In this document: piece after piece, positions 1 through 7,893 of the stretch
Layout: the number at the start of each line of letters is the position of its first letter
Numbering within the stretch: position 1 is the stretch's first letter
Assembly (NCBI GenBank): GCA_964497615.1
Contig: CAZCEC010000004.1
Coordinates: 92,154-156,153, forward strand
Reading direction: 5' to 3'
From: CAZCEC01 sp964497615
GTDB taxonomy: Bacteria > Chloroflexota > Anaerolineae > Anaerolineales > UBA6663
Length of the DNA stretch: 64,000 nucleotides
Position numbers and translations under genes: made by a program
The notes under the pieces: generated by a model
Database searches by the model: none
What the model saw: the letters and a program-made list of their open reading frames with translations, nothing else
Told to the model about the DNA's origin: nothing

Positions 1-2
1 TC

Positions 3-1520
3 ACGTCGGTGGTCTATCTGAGCGAGATCAGCGGGGCCGGAGTGTATCTGGATTCGGCCGGGTCAGCCGCGACCTTTGACCACGTCGTCTGGCGGGACAA
101 TGCGGCTGGCGGATACGGCGGCGGCCTGGCCGCCTATAGCCCGGCGGTTATTCTTAACAACCAATTCGTCAATAACAGCGCCAGTTACGAAGGCGGCGGG
201 CTGGCGGCGCAAGACCCGGTGACCGTGCTCAACAGTTCCTTTATCAGCAATACCGCCCTATTCGGTGGCGGGGCCGATGCCTTCGCCTCCATTACCCTGG
301 CCGACAGCTTGTTCTTAAGCAACACCGCCGATCGAGGCGGTGGCGGCCTGCATGCCTTTTTAGCGGTCGCCCTGATCACCGCCACCGACTTCATCGGCAA
401 CCAGGCATTGGACGGCGACGGCGGCGGCGCCTACATAGGAGCTGGGGCCGGGGTGATTACCGGCAGCCACTTTGAGCGCAATCAGGCCGCGCGCGAGGGG
501 GGCGGGCTATTTCTCAATAACGGCCTGGTCAGCGGCACCCAGTTCCTCTCGAACACCGCCCGCTATGGCGGCGGTCTAGCCGTCCTGGGCACGGCCGCCA
601 TTGAGGCCGGCAAGTTTCAGGGCAACGAGGCCATTGACCTGGGCGGGGGCGCTTACGTGAGCGGCGGAGCCGCCTTCACGGACGCCGTCGCGCTCAACAA
701 TCGTGCCGGGGATGGGGGCGCATTGTTCTTCGGCAACGGCAGCCGCCCGGCCCTGGTCACGGGCGCCCTGCTTAACGGCAATGTCGCCACCACCACCTTT
801 GGCACCAGCGGCCTCGTCTTTGGTTATGTGCGCGCTTCCACCGAGACCGTGGATGGCCTGGTCAGTACTGTGATCTCCGGGCCGGCAACGCCCGGCAGCC
901 GCGCGGTGCAGGCCGGCCTGGGCGCCGACCTGGCCCTTACCGGCACCACCTTCAGCAGCCACACCGTGGACCTGGTCGAGTTGGGCGTGCTGGCCCCGCC
1001 CTTTTCATCGCCTATTACGGTCACCTCCTGGCCGGTAAATTGTCCCGAGGTTTTTTCCGTTACCCGCCCGATCACGGTTTGGTATGGCACCCTCTCATCC
1101 GGCGGCGTGCCTGTCTTCGAGATGACCAGCGCCAGCGATCTGATTGCCAGCGGCGCCTATGGACAGGCCAGGAACGCGGGCCTGCCCGCGGCGCTGGAGC
1201 GCGGCCTATATGCTTGGATTGACCCTGAGCATGCCGCCATCAACGCGGTGCTCGGCGAATTTCCCACCTATGACGCCGAAGCCAACTTGCGGCAGGCCTT
1301 CCGCTCAGCGTGGCGGCCCGCTCCCTACACCGGGGTGGTCTTCGACCCGCCCATTCAGCGCGGCACGCACGACTTCGTGCTCCAAAGCACGAGCACCCTG
1401 CCCAACCCCTGCAAAGGCGGGCCGCCGACCATCGAGTATCGCTTCGTCGCGCGGCTGACCTATATCGAGCTTAACGCCCACGCCGCCCGCCAGCTCTTCC
1501 TGCCCCTCGTCGGACGCTGA
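3..1520 (+). CDS. Secreted right-handed beta-helix repeat protein, 5' end outside the window
   Basis: The reading frame is open to the window edge, so this is the C-terminal part of a longer protein. About nine rungs are visible over the first 250 residues, each with a GGG or GGGA/GGGL turn preceded by an N-x-A or T-A motif (for example YGGGLAAYS, REGGGLFLN, LGGGAYVSG) at roughly 20-24 residue spacing. This resembles the polymorphic-outer-membrane-protein or choice-of-anchor type of parallel beta helix. A non-repetitive region of about 220 residues follows, and the protein ends exactly in LFLPLVGR. The expansin at 60402 carries a similar LPLVLR peptide just after its signal sequence. The likely role is extracellular or surface binding; no catalytic motif was recognised. 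The GTG at base 9 is only the first start-like codon in view, not a supported start. Confidence 0.75.
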   Translation, partial: TSVVYLSEISGAGVYLDSAGSAATFDHVVWRDNAAGGYGGGLAAYSPAVILNNQFVNNSASYEGGGLAAQDPVTVLNSSFISNTALFGGGADAFASITLADSLFLSNTADRGGGGLHAFLAVALITATDFIGNQALDGDGGGAYIGAGAGVITGSHFERNQAAREGGGLFLNNGLVSGTQFLSNTARYGGGLAVLGTAAIEAGKFQGNEAIDLGGGAYVSGGAAFTDAVALNNRAGDGGALFFGNGSRPALVTGALLNGNVATTTFGTSGLVFGYVRASTETVDGLVSTVISGPATPGSRAVQAGLGADLALTGTTFSSHTVDLVELGVLAPPFSSPITVTSWPVNCPEVFSVTRPITVWYGTLSSGGVPVFEMTSASDLIASGAYGQARNAGLPAALERGLYAWIDPEHAAINAVLGEFPTYDAEANLRQAFRSAWRPAPYTGVVFDPPIQRGTHDFVLQSTSTLPNPCKGGPPTIEYRFVARLTYIELNAHAARQLFLPLVGR

Positions 1521-1592
1521 CCGCCGCCCTCAACGCTGGCTGCCTAATCGCGCGGCCCGGGCTATTGTCCAGGCTGGGCCGCGCCTGCGACT

Positions 1593-1618
1593 ATTCGTGT
1601 GAATTCGTGAAATTCGTG
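1593..1618 (+). repeat. Three ATTCGTG heptamers upstream of the PEP-binding protein gene
   Basis: ATTCGTG occurs at 1593, 1603 and 1612, spaced 10 and 9 bases apart, that is on one face of the helix. It lies about 20 bases upstream of the -10 box at 1639. It could be a binding site for a regulator or part of a dispersed repeat. Confidence 0.4.
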
Positions 1619-1638
1619 GCAGGAATCCCCCTCTCGTG

Positions 1639-1644
1639 TAGAAT
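1639..1644 (+). promoter_or_regulatory. -10 box TAGAAT, leaderless arrangement
   Basis: TAGAAT ends six bases before the ATG at 1651, so transcription would begin at or next to the start codon. There is no Shine-Dalgarno sequence. No clear -35 hexamer is seen at 16-18 bases. Confidence 0.45.
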
Positions 1645-1650
1645 CTCTCT

Positions 1651-4017
1651 ATGCCCGACCTACCCGTCGAAACCCCCAAGATTCTGGCCCTCTATCTTCA
1701 GATCGCCCAATACCCCATCCTGGCCCGCCAGATTCGCCAGCGGATGCGCGAAGAGCTTTACAGCCGCGGCATCATCGCCGCCCACGCCCTAGAGCAGGAG
1801 GCCCGCGCCAAGGCCATCGATTCGCAGTTCCGCGAGGGACTCACTAACCCCTACGCCGAGGAGGACGAGCACACCTGGGCGCAGCGCCTCCAGCACATGC
1901 GCGATACGCTCACCGACTTCTACTTCGCCTACAACCTGCCGATCGAGATCTTCCAGAACATCGTCGCCCAGTTCGTCTCCGAGCGCGGCGCGCGCCCTTC
2001 GACCGATGTGCGCCTCACCTTCAACCCCGAGCTGGCCCCGGTGGACCTGCTGCTGCGGCAGATGCACATGTACGAAAAGCTGCCCGAAGCCGAGCGCGCG
2101 CGGGTGCGCCACCACCAGGAAGAGATCAACGTCGTCCTCATTCGCACCATCATCAGCGACCAGTTGGGCTTTGTGCGCGTCGCCAAGGCCTGGTTCGGGG
2201 TGGACGACTTCGATTTCATTCGCTCTCATCGCATCGGCACCGGCAAGATCGGCGGCAAGGCGGCCGGCATGCTGCTCGCCTGGAAGATCCTCCAGCAGGC
2301 CGCGCCCGAAGTGGCCGCCCAGATCAGCCTGCCGCGCTCCTACTTCGTGGGCGCCAATGTCTTCTACGACTTCAAGGCCCTCAACCAGCTCGAGCACAAC
2401 CAGAAATACAAGAGCTACGACGAGATCCGCGCCGAGTATCCCGCCATCGTGGACAGCCACTTGCAGGCCCGGTTTCCCGAAGAGGTGGCCGACCGGCTGC
2501 GCGCCATCCTGGAGGAGGTCGGCCACACCCCCCTCATCGTCCGCTCGTCCAGCCTGTTGGAAGATAACTTCGGCACCTCCTTCGCCGGCAAGTATCACAG
2601 CGTCTTCTGCCCCAACCAGGGCAGCCTGCGCGATAACCTGCGCGACCTCACCGTCGCCATCCGCAGCATCTACGCCAGCGTCTATAACCCGGATGTGCTG
2701 ATCTATCGCCGCCGTATGGGCCTGCTCGACTACGACGAGCGCATGGCCATCCTGCTGCAAGAAGTGCAGGGTGCCGCCCACGGCCGCCACTTCTTCCCGG
2801 ATGTGGCCGGCGTGGCCTTCAGCCGCAGCCCAGTGGTGTGGAGCCCGCGTCTGCGCCCGGAGGAAGGCTTCCTGCGCCTGGTGCTGGGCTTGGGCACCCG
2901 CGCCGTGGACCGCGTGGCCGAGGACTATCCGCGCCTGGTCTTCCTCAGCCACCCCCAATTGCGCCCGGAAAAGTCGGCCCAGGCGGTCGAGCACTACTCC
3001 CAGCACCTGATCGACGCGCTCGACCTCGAGCAGAACGCCTTTGTCACCGTGCCGGTGCGCGACACCCTGGATGCGGACTTCCCCGCCCTGCGCTGGGTCG
3101 CCTCCGTCAAAGATGACGAGTCTGAGACCCTGCTCCCCCTCAAGGGCCTGGGCCCGCGCGTAACCCCCGATAAACTGGTGCTCACCTTCGACAACCTGCT
3201 CCAGCGCACCGACTTCGTGCCCCTCATGCGCACCGCCCTCACCACCCTGTCTCGCTACTATGAACTGCCGGTGGATGTGGAGTTCGCCGCCACCATCCGC
3301 CCCGCCGGCCCCAATGGCGAGGGGCGCCCGCGCGTCGAACTGCACCTGCTCCAGTGCCGCCCGCAGAGCAGCCTCGGCGGCGGCAAGGTGGCGCCTTTGC
3401 CCCTCCACCTGCCCGCCGCCGACCGACTTCTCTTCACCGACCGCATGGTCCCGCAAGGCGAGATTCATGGCGTCGAGTACATCGTTTACGTGGACCCCGC
3501 CTGCTACAGCCAGGTGGGCAGCGCCCTCGAACGCACCGAGGTGGCGCGGCTGGTGAGCCGCCTCAACAAGACCCTGGAGGGCCGCACCTTCATCCTCATC
3601 GGGCCGGGCCGCTGGGGCTCCGCTAACGTCCAGTTGGGCGTGCCCGTCTCCTATGCCGATATCTATAATGCCCGCGCCCTGGTTGAGTTGTCCGTTGGTC
3701 CAGAGGGCTTGGCCCCCGACCCGTCCTACGGCACCCACTTCTTTCAGGATTTGGTCGAAGCCCAGATTTATTCCCTGGCCATCCACACGCATGCACCCAA
3801 CGGCGCGCAGCCTGGCGCCTCCGCCGAGTCCAATGACTACCTCAACTGGGACTTTCTCACCCGTTCCGCCGACCAACTCGGCGCGCTCCTGCCCGGCGCC
3901 ACCGCGCCCCAGCACTGCCTCAAGGTCATCGATGTCGTCGCCGAGCGCGGCGGCCAGCGCGTGAATGTGCTCATGGACGGCGCGAAGGCGCTGGCCTTCT
4001 TCGCTGAGAAGAGCTAA
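1651..4017 (+). CDS. PEP/pyruvate-binding domain protein (PPDK N-terminal family) without the phosphohistidine domain
   Basis: 788 residues. Residues 1-190 are helical and unassigned. From about residue 196 the sequence matches the ATP-grasp PEP/pyruvate-binding domain of PEP synthase and pyruvate phosphate dikinase: GTGKIGGKAAGM near 196, VRSSSLLEDNFGTSFAGK near 297 (the conserved R-S-S-x-x-E-D) and ADVAGVAFSRSP-like sequence near 390. The C-terminal third contains GPGRWGSAN near 651 and a YGTHFFQDLVEA motif. No T-x-G-G-x-x-x-H-A phosphohistidine motif and no PEP-utilising TIM barrel are visible, so it cannot run the full dikinase reaction alone. It may be a regulatory or phosphotransfer relative. 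The start is set by the ATG six bases after the -10 box. dnaN follows 80 bases downstream. Confidence 0.75.
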   Translation: MPDLPVETPKILALYLQIAQYPILARQIRQRMREELYSRGIIAAHALEQEARAKAIDSQFREGLTNPYAEEDEHTWAQRLQHMRDTLTDFYFAYNLPIEIFQNIVAQFVSERGARPSTDVRLTFNPELAPVDLLLRQMHMYEKLPEAERARVRHHQEEINVVLIRTIISDQLGFVRVAKAWFGVDDFDFIRSHRIGTGKIGGKAAGMLLAWKILQQAAPEVAAQISLPRSYFVGANVFYDFKALNQLEHNQKYKSYDEIRAEYPAIVDSHLQARFPEEVADRLRAILEEVGHTPLIVRSSSLLEDNFGTSFAGKYHSVFCPNQGSLRDNLRDLTVAIRSIYASVYNPDVLIYRRRMGLLDYDERMAILLQEVQGAAHGRHFFPDVAGVAFSRSPVVWSPRLRPEEGFLRLVLGLGTRAVDRVAEDYPRLVFLSHPQLRPEKSAQAVEHYSQHLIDALDLEQNAFVTVPVRDTLDADFPALRWVASVKDDESETLLPLKGLGPRVTPDKLVLTFDNLLQRTDFVPLMRTALTTLSRYYELPVDVEFAATIRPAGPNGEGRPRVELHLLQCRPQSSLGGGKVAPLPLHLPAADRLLFTDRMVPQGEIHGVEYIVYVDPACYSQVGSALERTEVARLVSRLNKTLEGRTFILIGPGRWGSANVQLGVPVSYADIYNARALVELSVGPEGLAPDPSYGTHFFQDLVEAQIYSLAIHTHAPNGAQPGASAESNDYLNWDFLTRSADQLGALLPGATAPQHCLKVIDVVAERGGQRVNVLMDGAKALAFFAEKS

Positions 4018-4097
4018 GACTCCCCCTCCCCCTTGACTCGTTGTATACTGCCCGCCCGGCCCCCATGCACGGCCGCCTCAATCGGAGTTGACGCCTC

Positions 4098-5231
4098 ATG
4101 AAAGTTTCCTGCCTGCAAGAAAACCTCGCCAAGGGCCTCAGCCTCGTCTCGCGCGCCGTGGCCGCCCGCAGCACCCTGCCCGTGCTCGGCAATATCCTCC
4201 TCGCCACCGATAACGGCCAACTGCGCCTCTCCGCCACTAACCTCGAACTGGGCATCACCTGCTGGATCGGGGCCAAGATCGAGGAAGAAGGCTCCACCAC
4301 CGTCCCGGCCAAGACCTTTGTGGACCTGGTGAACACCTTGCCCCCAGAGCAGGTGAACCTGGACCTGACCGCCCGCACCCAAACCCTCAATCTAAATTGC
4401 GGGCGCACCCAGGCTCACATCAAGGGCATCGACGCCCAGGAGTTCCCCCTCATCCCCTCCCTCGACCGTGACGGCGCCATCGAGCTCAACGTCGAGGACT
4501 TCCGCGAGATGATCAGCCAGGTGACGTTCGCCGCCGCTACCGACGAGGCCCGGCCCATCCTCACCGGCGTGCTGGCGCGCATCGAAGGCGGCGTGCTCAA
4601 GCTCGAAGCCGCCGACGGCTTCCGGCTGGCGGTGCGCAAGGGCCACCTCTCGTCGGCGCCCTCCGCCAGCGTCAACGCCGTCATCCCCGCCCGCGCCCTG
4701 GCCGAGCTGGGCCGCCTCATCACCGCCGACGAGCCGGTGCACATGAGCCTGCCCCCCGGCCGCGGCCAGGTCATCTTCCGGCACGACAGCGTTGAGCTCG
4801 TCTCGCAGCTCATCGAGGGCTCGTTCCCGGACCTCACCGCCGTCATCCCCAAGAACTACACCACCCGCACCGTCCTGTCCACCGACGCCTTCCGCAAGGC
4901 CTGCCGCACCTCCGACATCTTCGCCCGCGAGGCGGCCCACACCGCCCGCATCAAGGTCAAGCCCGGCACCGACCTCATCCCCGGCCACGTCTCCATCTCC
5001 GCCACCTCCGCCGAGACCGGCGACAACGTGGCCGAGATCGACGCCACCGTCGAAGGTGTCCCGGTCGAAATCGCCTTCAACGTCAAGTACCTGGTGGATG
5101 TGCTCAACGTCATTACGACCCCCCACGTCGCCCTGGAGACCTCCGCCGCCACCAGCCCCGGCGTCATCAAGCCCGTCGGTCCCGAGGACGACTACCTGTA
5201 CGTCTGCATGCCCATGCACCTGGGCAAGTGA
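4098..5231 (+). CDS. dnaN: DNA polymerase III beta subunit (sliding clamp)
   Basis: 377 residues, the usual length for a bacterial beta clamp. The protein begins MKVSCLQENLAKGLSLVSRAV and contains the typical first-domain strand RSTLPVLGNILL. Three repeated clamp domains can be followed (about 1-120, 128-250, 255-377), and the C-terminus ends in the conserved region Y-L-Y-V-C-M-P-M-H. It forms the ring that tethers replicative polymerase to DNA. GGAG lies ten bases before the ATG. No dnaA or origin-like DnaA-box cluster is present nearby, so this dnaN is not in a visible dnaA-dnaN operon. Two hairpin terminators follow the stop directly. Confidence 0.95.
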   Translation: MKVSCLQENLAKGLSLVSRAVAARSTLPVLGNILLATDNGQLRLSATNLELGITCWIGAKIEEEGSTTVPAKTFVDLVNTLPPEQVNLDLTARTQTLNLNCGRTQAHIKGIDAQEFPLIPSLDRDGAIELNVEDFREMISQVTFAAATDEARPILTGVLARIEGGVLKLEAADGFRLAVRKGHLSSAPSASVNAVIPARALAELGRLITADEPVHMSLPPGRGQVIFRHDSVELVSQLIEGSFPDLTAVIPKNYTTRTVLSTDAFRKACRTSDIFAREAAHTARIKVKPGTDLIPGHVSISATSAETGDNVAEIDATVEGVPVEIAFNVKYLVDVLNVITTPHVALETSAATSPGVIKPVGPEDDYLYVCMPMHLGK

Positions 5232-5253
5232 GTGCCGCTGCCACATTAATGCC

Positions 5254-5290
5254 AAACGGCGCGGGCCACGTCCCGCGTCGTTTGCTTTGT
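5254..5290 (+). terminator. Rho-independent terminator of dnaN
   Basis: A 12-bp stem (5254-5265 with 5272-5283, one G-T pair) with a six-base loop begins 23 bases after the dnaN stop and runs into TTTGCTTTGT. Confidence 0.85.
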
Positions 5291-5313
5291 CCCCACAACA
5301 TCTTGTGCCTGGG

Positions 5314-5349
5314 GCGCGGGCCCCTTATGGCCCGCGCTTTCTTCTTTGT
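5314..5349 (+). terminator. Second terminator downstream of dnaN
   Basis: A perfect 9-bp stem GCGCGGGCC/GGCCCGCGC (5314-5322, 5329-5337) with a six-base loop is followed by a T-rich tract TTTCTTCTTTGT. Tandem terminators insulate dnaN from the minus-strand genes beyond. Confidence 0.8.
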
Positions 5350-5503
5350 CCTCGCACTGTCTTGCGCCCACGGACCAGGTGCCAGGCCCACCCTTCGCAG
5401 GAGCTATCCATCGTAGGAGCGCTTTGCAGGCGCGACCGGCGGCCGCCTCTGCCGCCGAACCCCGGCCAGGACGAGCCGCCCCACTCGCCTTTCACGCCAT
5501 TGA

Positions 5504-6046
5504 TTACGGTCGCCGTTCCCCCTCCGGCAGCGCAGCTAGCCACTGCTCCGCCTCCCCCGGCGTCCGCAGCCGCACGACGCTCAAATGCCGAAACTCCGGC
5601 TGTTCGCCCACTCCCGCGTACCGCTTCCGTAATTTGGGAAACGACTTGAGTGCCCACACAAACAGCGAGTCGCGGCTTAGGAACTGCGCCCGCCACGACT
5701 CCGTGTTGCCGTGCCACAATACCTCCCGCCGCGCGATGCGCCTCACCGACCGCCGCGCCAGCCGCCCCAGCGTAAACAACAGGGGATAATCCAGCCACAC
5801 GACGGCATCGGCCCGCGGCCAGACGATGTCGCGGAGAAAGCTGTAGTTGCCGTCCGCCACCCACCCCTCGCCAGCCATCGCCTCCGCCGTCCGCGCTCGC
5901 ACCACCTCGCGCGGCTCCGGCGTCCAGTTCGGCCCCCACGCCAGCGCGTCTAGCTCGATATGCGGCACTCCCAGCCGCTGTGCCAGTGCCGCCGCCAACG
6001 TCGTCTTGCCCGACCCCGTGACGCCGACGACCGCCACCCGCCGCAT
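5504..6046 (-). CDS. P-loop nucleoside/adenylate-kinase-like ATPase
   Basis: 180 residues from the ATG at 6046. Walker A is GVTGSGKTT at residues 8-16, followed by a short helix and IELDALAWGPNW, where D-A-x-x-W is typical of the small FlaR/topology-modulation group of P-loop kinases. VADGNYSFLRD and the hydrophobic strand AVVWLDYPL (Walker B-like) follow, then an arginine-rich lid-like segment. The substrate is unknown. The ATG sits four bases after the stop of the upstream toroid gene, so the two are probably translationally coupled. An in-frame GTG at 6064 overlapping that gene is a possible but less attractive start. Confidence 0.7.
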   Translation of the reverse strand: MRRVAVVGVTGSGKTTLAAALAQRLGVPHIELDALAWGPNWTPEPREVVRARTAEAMAGEGWVADGNYSFLRDIVWPRADAVVWLDYPLLFTLGRLARRSVRRIARREVLWHGNTESWRAQFLSRDSLFVWALKSFPKLRKRYAGVGEQPEFRHLSVVRLRTPGEAEQWLAALPEGERRP

Positions 6047-6050
6047 TGCC

Positions 6051-6842
6051 CTACCACTTGCCACACAGCCTCAATGCCCGCAGCGCTTCCAGTGTGACGT
6101 GCCCGTCCCGCGCCGGCCCATCCTCGCTCGGCCAGCGCCCGTCTTCCGCCTGCATCTCCGCCAGCCGGTCGGCCGCGGCCGTGATCAGGCTGTCTGTCGC
6201 CGGCACCCCCGCCAGCGCGAACGTCGTCACAATCCAGGCCAAATTGCTGGCTGGCATCTCCCCCAGCCAGGTGTAGAGATGCCCGCACACCCGCTCGGCC
6301 GCCTCCGTCTGCCCTAGCCGCCGCCACAGCCCCGCCGCCAGCCAGTGCGCGTGCAGAAAGCTCGGCAGTCTGCCCGCCTCGTCCAGGTGTCTCAGCAAAT
6401 AGGCGCCCGCCCGCTCGGCCGGCGCCTGGTCCTCGCCCAGCACCGCCATCCAGAACCCGCAATTCGCCGTCAGGTACAACCGTGCCGCCAAGTCGCCCGG
6501 CTTCGCCCACGGCGGCGCGCTCTCGGCCACGCGGGCGTCTTCTTCCCAACTGCCCGCCGCTCCCTGCCTCGTGGTGATGAAATCTACCGCCGGCTTCAGC
6601 GCTGGGTGCGGCATCGGTATCCCCATCTGCTCGGCCTGCGCCAGCCGGTAGCACGTCGCATCCAGCGACGAGTAATCCTCTGCCCAAAATGGCGCCCAGC
6701 CCCCATCCGCCCGCCGGCCTGCCGTCAGCACCTCGATCTCCGCCTCGCTGGGGCACTCCGCCTCCAGCACATACCGCAGCCGTGCCAGTTCCACGGCCTC
6801 CCCGCGCCCGCGCACGAAGCCTATTGCCTTCTCAATATCCAC
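6051..6842 (-). CDS. Terpene cyclase/prenyltransferase-type alpha-alpha toroid protein
   Basis: 263 residues of alpha-helical repeats with the pattern L-x-x-x-Q-x-x-D-G-x-W, seen as RRADGGWAPFW near residue 45 and AEMQAEDGRWPSEDG near 235. These are the QW-like repeats of squalene-cyclase and prenyltransferase toroids. No DXDD acid motif of class II cyclases is present, so a catalytic cyclase role is doubtful; a binding or scaffold role is equally possible. It is the first gene of a two-gene unit with the P-loop kinase. Confidence 0.65.
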   Translation of the reverse strand: MDIEKAIGFVRGRGEAVELARLRYVLEAECPSEAEIEVLTAGRRADGGWAPFWAEDYSSLDATCYRLAQAEQMGIPMPHPALKPAVDFITTRQGAAGSWEEDARVAESAPPWAKPGDLAARLYLTANCGFWMAVLGEDQAPAERAGAYLLRHLDEAGRLPSFLHAHWLAAGLWRRLGQTEAAERVCGHLYTWLGEMPASNLAWIVTTFALAGVPATDSLITAAADRLAEMQAEDGRWPSEDGPARDGHVTLEALRALRLCGKW

Positions 6843-6926
6843 GCCGCCTACTCCTTACCCGATGACCGACCACCGGCAACCGCGAACAGACCAAAGACGA
6901 AGGACGAATGACGAAGCATGTTTTCG

Positions 6927-6988
6927 TAGTTGCGAATTTATTCGCTCCCGCTCGGACGACCAGTCGAGGGCGAGTAAATCCGCTACTA
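6927..6988. repeat. Imperfect 19-bp inverted repeat in the 6843-7041 intergenic region
   Basis: Arms TAGTTGCGAATTTATTCGC (6927-6945) and 6970-6988 match at 16 of 19 positions after reverse complementation, with a 24-base centre. Just upstream (6889-6918) is a short GACGAA-rich run. Both look like dispersed intergenic elements rather than terminators, since no T tract follows. Confidence 0.6.
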
Positions 6989-7041
6989 CAAATACAGACC
7001 TCAACTCCCACCGCCGCCTCCCGTCATCCACTCTTCACGTT

Positions 7042-7854
7042 TCACGCAGTCGTCGCTTGCCTCAGCCGCGCATACTCGCGGCTCCCCGCGAATTTCCTCA
7101 ACTCCGCGATCCGCCGCGCCATGCTCGGGTGCGTCGCCAATGCCTCGCCCAGTTGGTTCAACAGCTCGTCGTCGCTGGCCTCCACCTGCCGCAGCGCCAG
7201 CGCCATCTCGCCCGCGTCCCGCGCGCGCCCGCCGGTCGCCAGCTTCACCAGCGCCGACACCGCCTTGTCCAGCTTGCCCGTCGCCAGCAGCCCGGCCCGG
7301 TCGGCCGAGTGCTCACAGGCCCGGTTCCACCCCAGGAACGCCAGCCGCATCAGCGCAAACGCCGCCGAGGGGCTGGGGATGCCCGCCAGCCCGCCCACCA
7401 GCGAGTTGAGCCAGGTGTGCCCCAGCCGAACGTGCCCCAGTTCGTGGCTGATGACGAAGGCGATCTCGTCCGCGTCCAGCACCTGCAGCAGCGCCGAGTG
7501 GATCACCACCACTTTGGGCGACGACAGCCCGAAAGTGTAGGCGTTGAGCACCCGGCTGGGCGTCACATACACCTCCACCGGCCCCGGCCCCAGCCGCGCC
7601 GTCCCTGCCTGCACCAGCGCGTACAGCCCCGGCGCGCGCTCCGGCGTCACTGGCACCGCGCTCTTCATCAGGTCTTCGTGGTGTGCCCGCGTGCTGAAAT
7701 AGGCGAACACCACCATCGCCGCTACAAACAGCACGCTCCCGCACACCGTCGCCGTGGCCGTCACCGCGATGACGACCAGCACCAGCGCCAGCGTGCCGAA
7801 CAATATGATGTGCTCGCCGGGATAGCGGTAGCCAGAGGGCGGGTAGGAGGTCAA
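7042..7854 (-). CDS. M48-family membrane zinc metalloprotease (HtpX/Ste24-like)
   Basis: 270 residues. Two membrane segments lie in the first 55 residues (about 15-35 and 38-55). The zinc site is complete: HELGH at 137-141 and the third ligand in CEHSAD (Glu181, with Asp185). AYTFGL and KVVVIHSALL near 105-122 are typical of the family. It probably degrades misfolded or signalling membrane proteins, with its active site in the cytoplasm. It is the last gene of a three-gene minus-strand unit (LysM protein, ROK kinase, protease), 39 bases after the kinase gene. Confidence 0.85.
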   Translation of the reverse strand: MTSYPPSGYRYPGEHIILFGTLALVLVVIAVTATATVCGSVLFVAAMVVFAYFSTRAHHEDLMKSAVPVTPERAPGLYALVQAGTARLGPGPVEVYVTPSRVLNAYTFGLSSPKVVVIHSALLQVLDADEIAFVISHELGHVRLGHTWLNSLVGGLAGIPSPSAAFALMRLAFLGWNRACEHSADRAGLLATGKLDKAVSALVKLATGGRARDAGEMALALRQVEASDDELLNQLGEALATHPSMARRIAELRKFAGSREYARLRQATTA

Positions 7855-7893
7855 TGAGTTTGTCCAGCGATGGAGGTCGTCTCAAAACATCCG

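Noticed and set aside
1789..3915. A 708-codon open frame on the minus strand opposite the PEP-binding protein gene
   Set aside because: It is the antisense shadow of a GC-rich gene; the product is a low-complexity Gly/Ala/Val/His-rich sequence with no motifs.
4098..5231. Replication origin near dnaN
   Set aside because: No dnaA gene, DnaA-box cluster or AT-rich region is visible around it.
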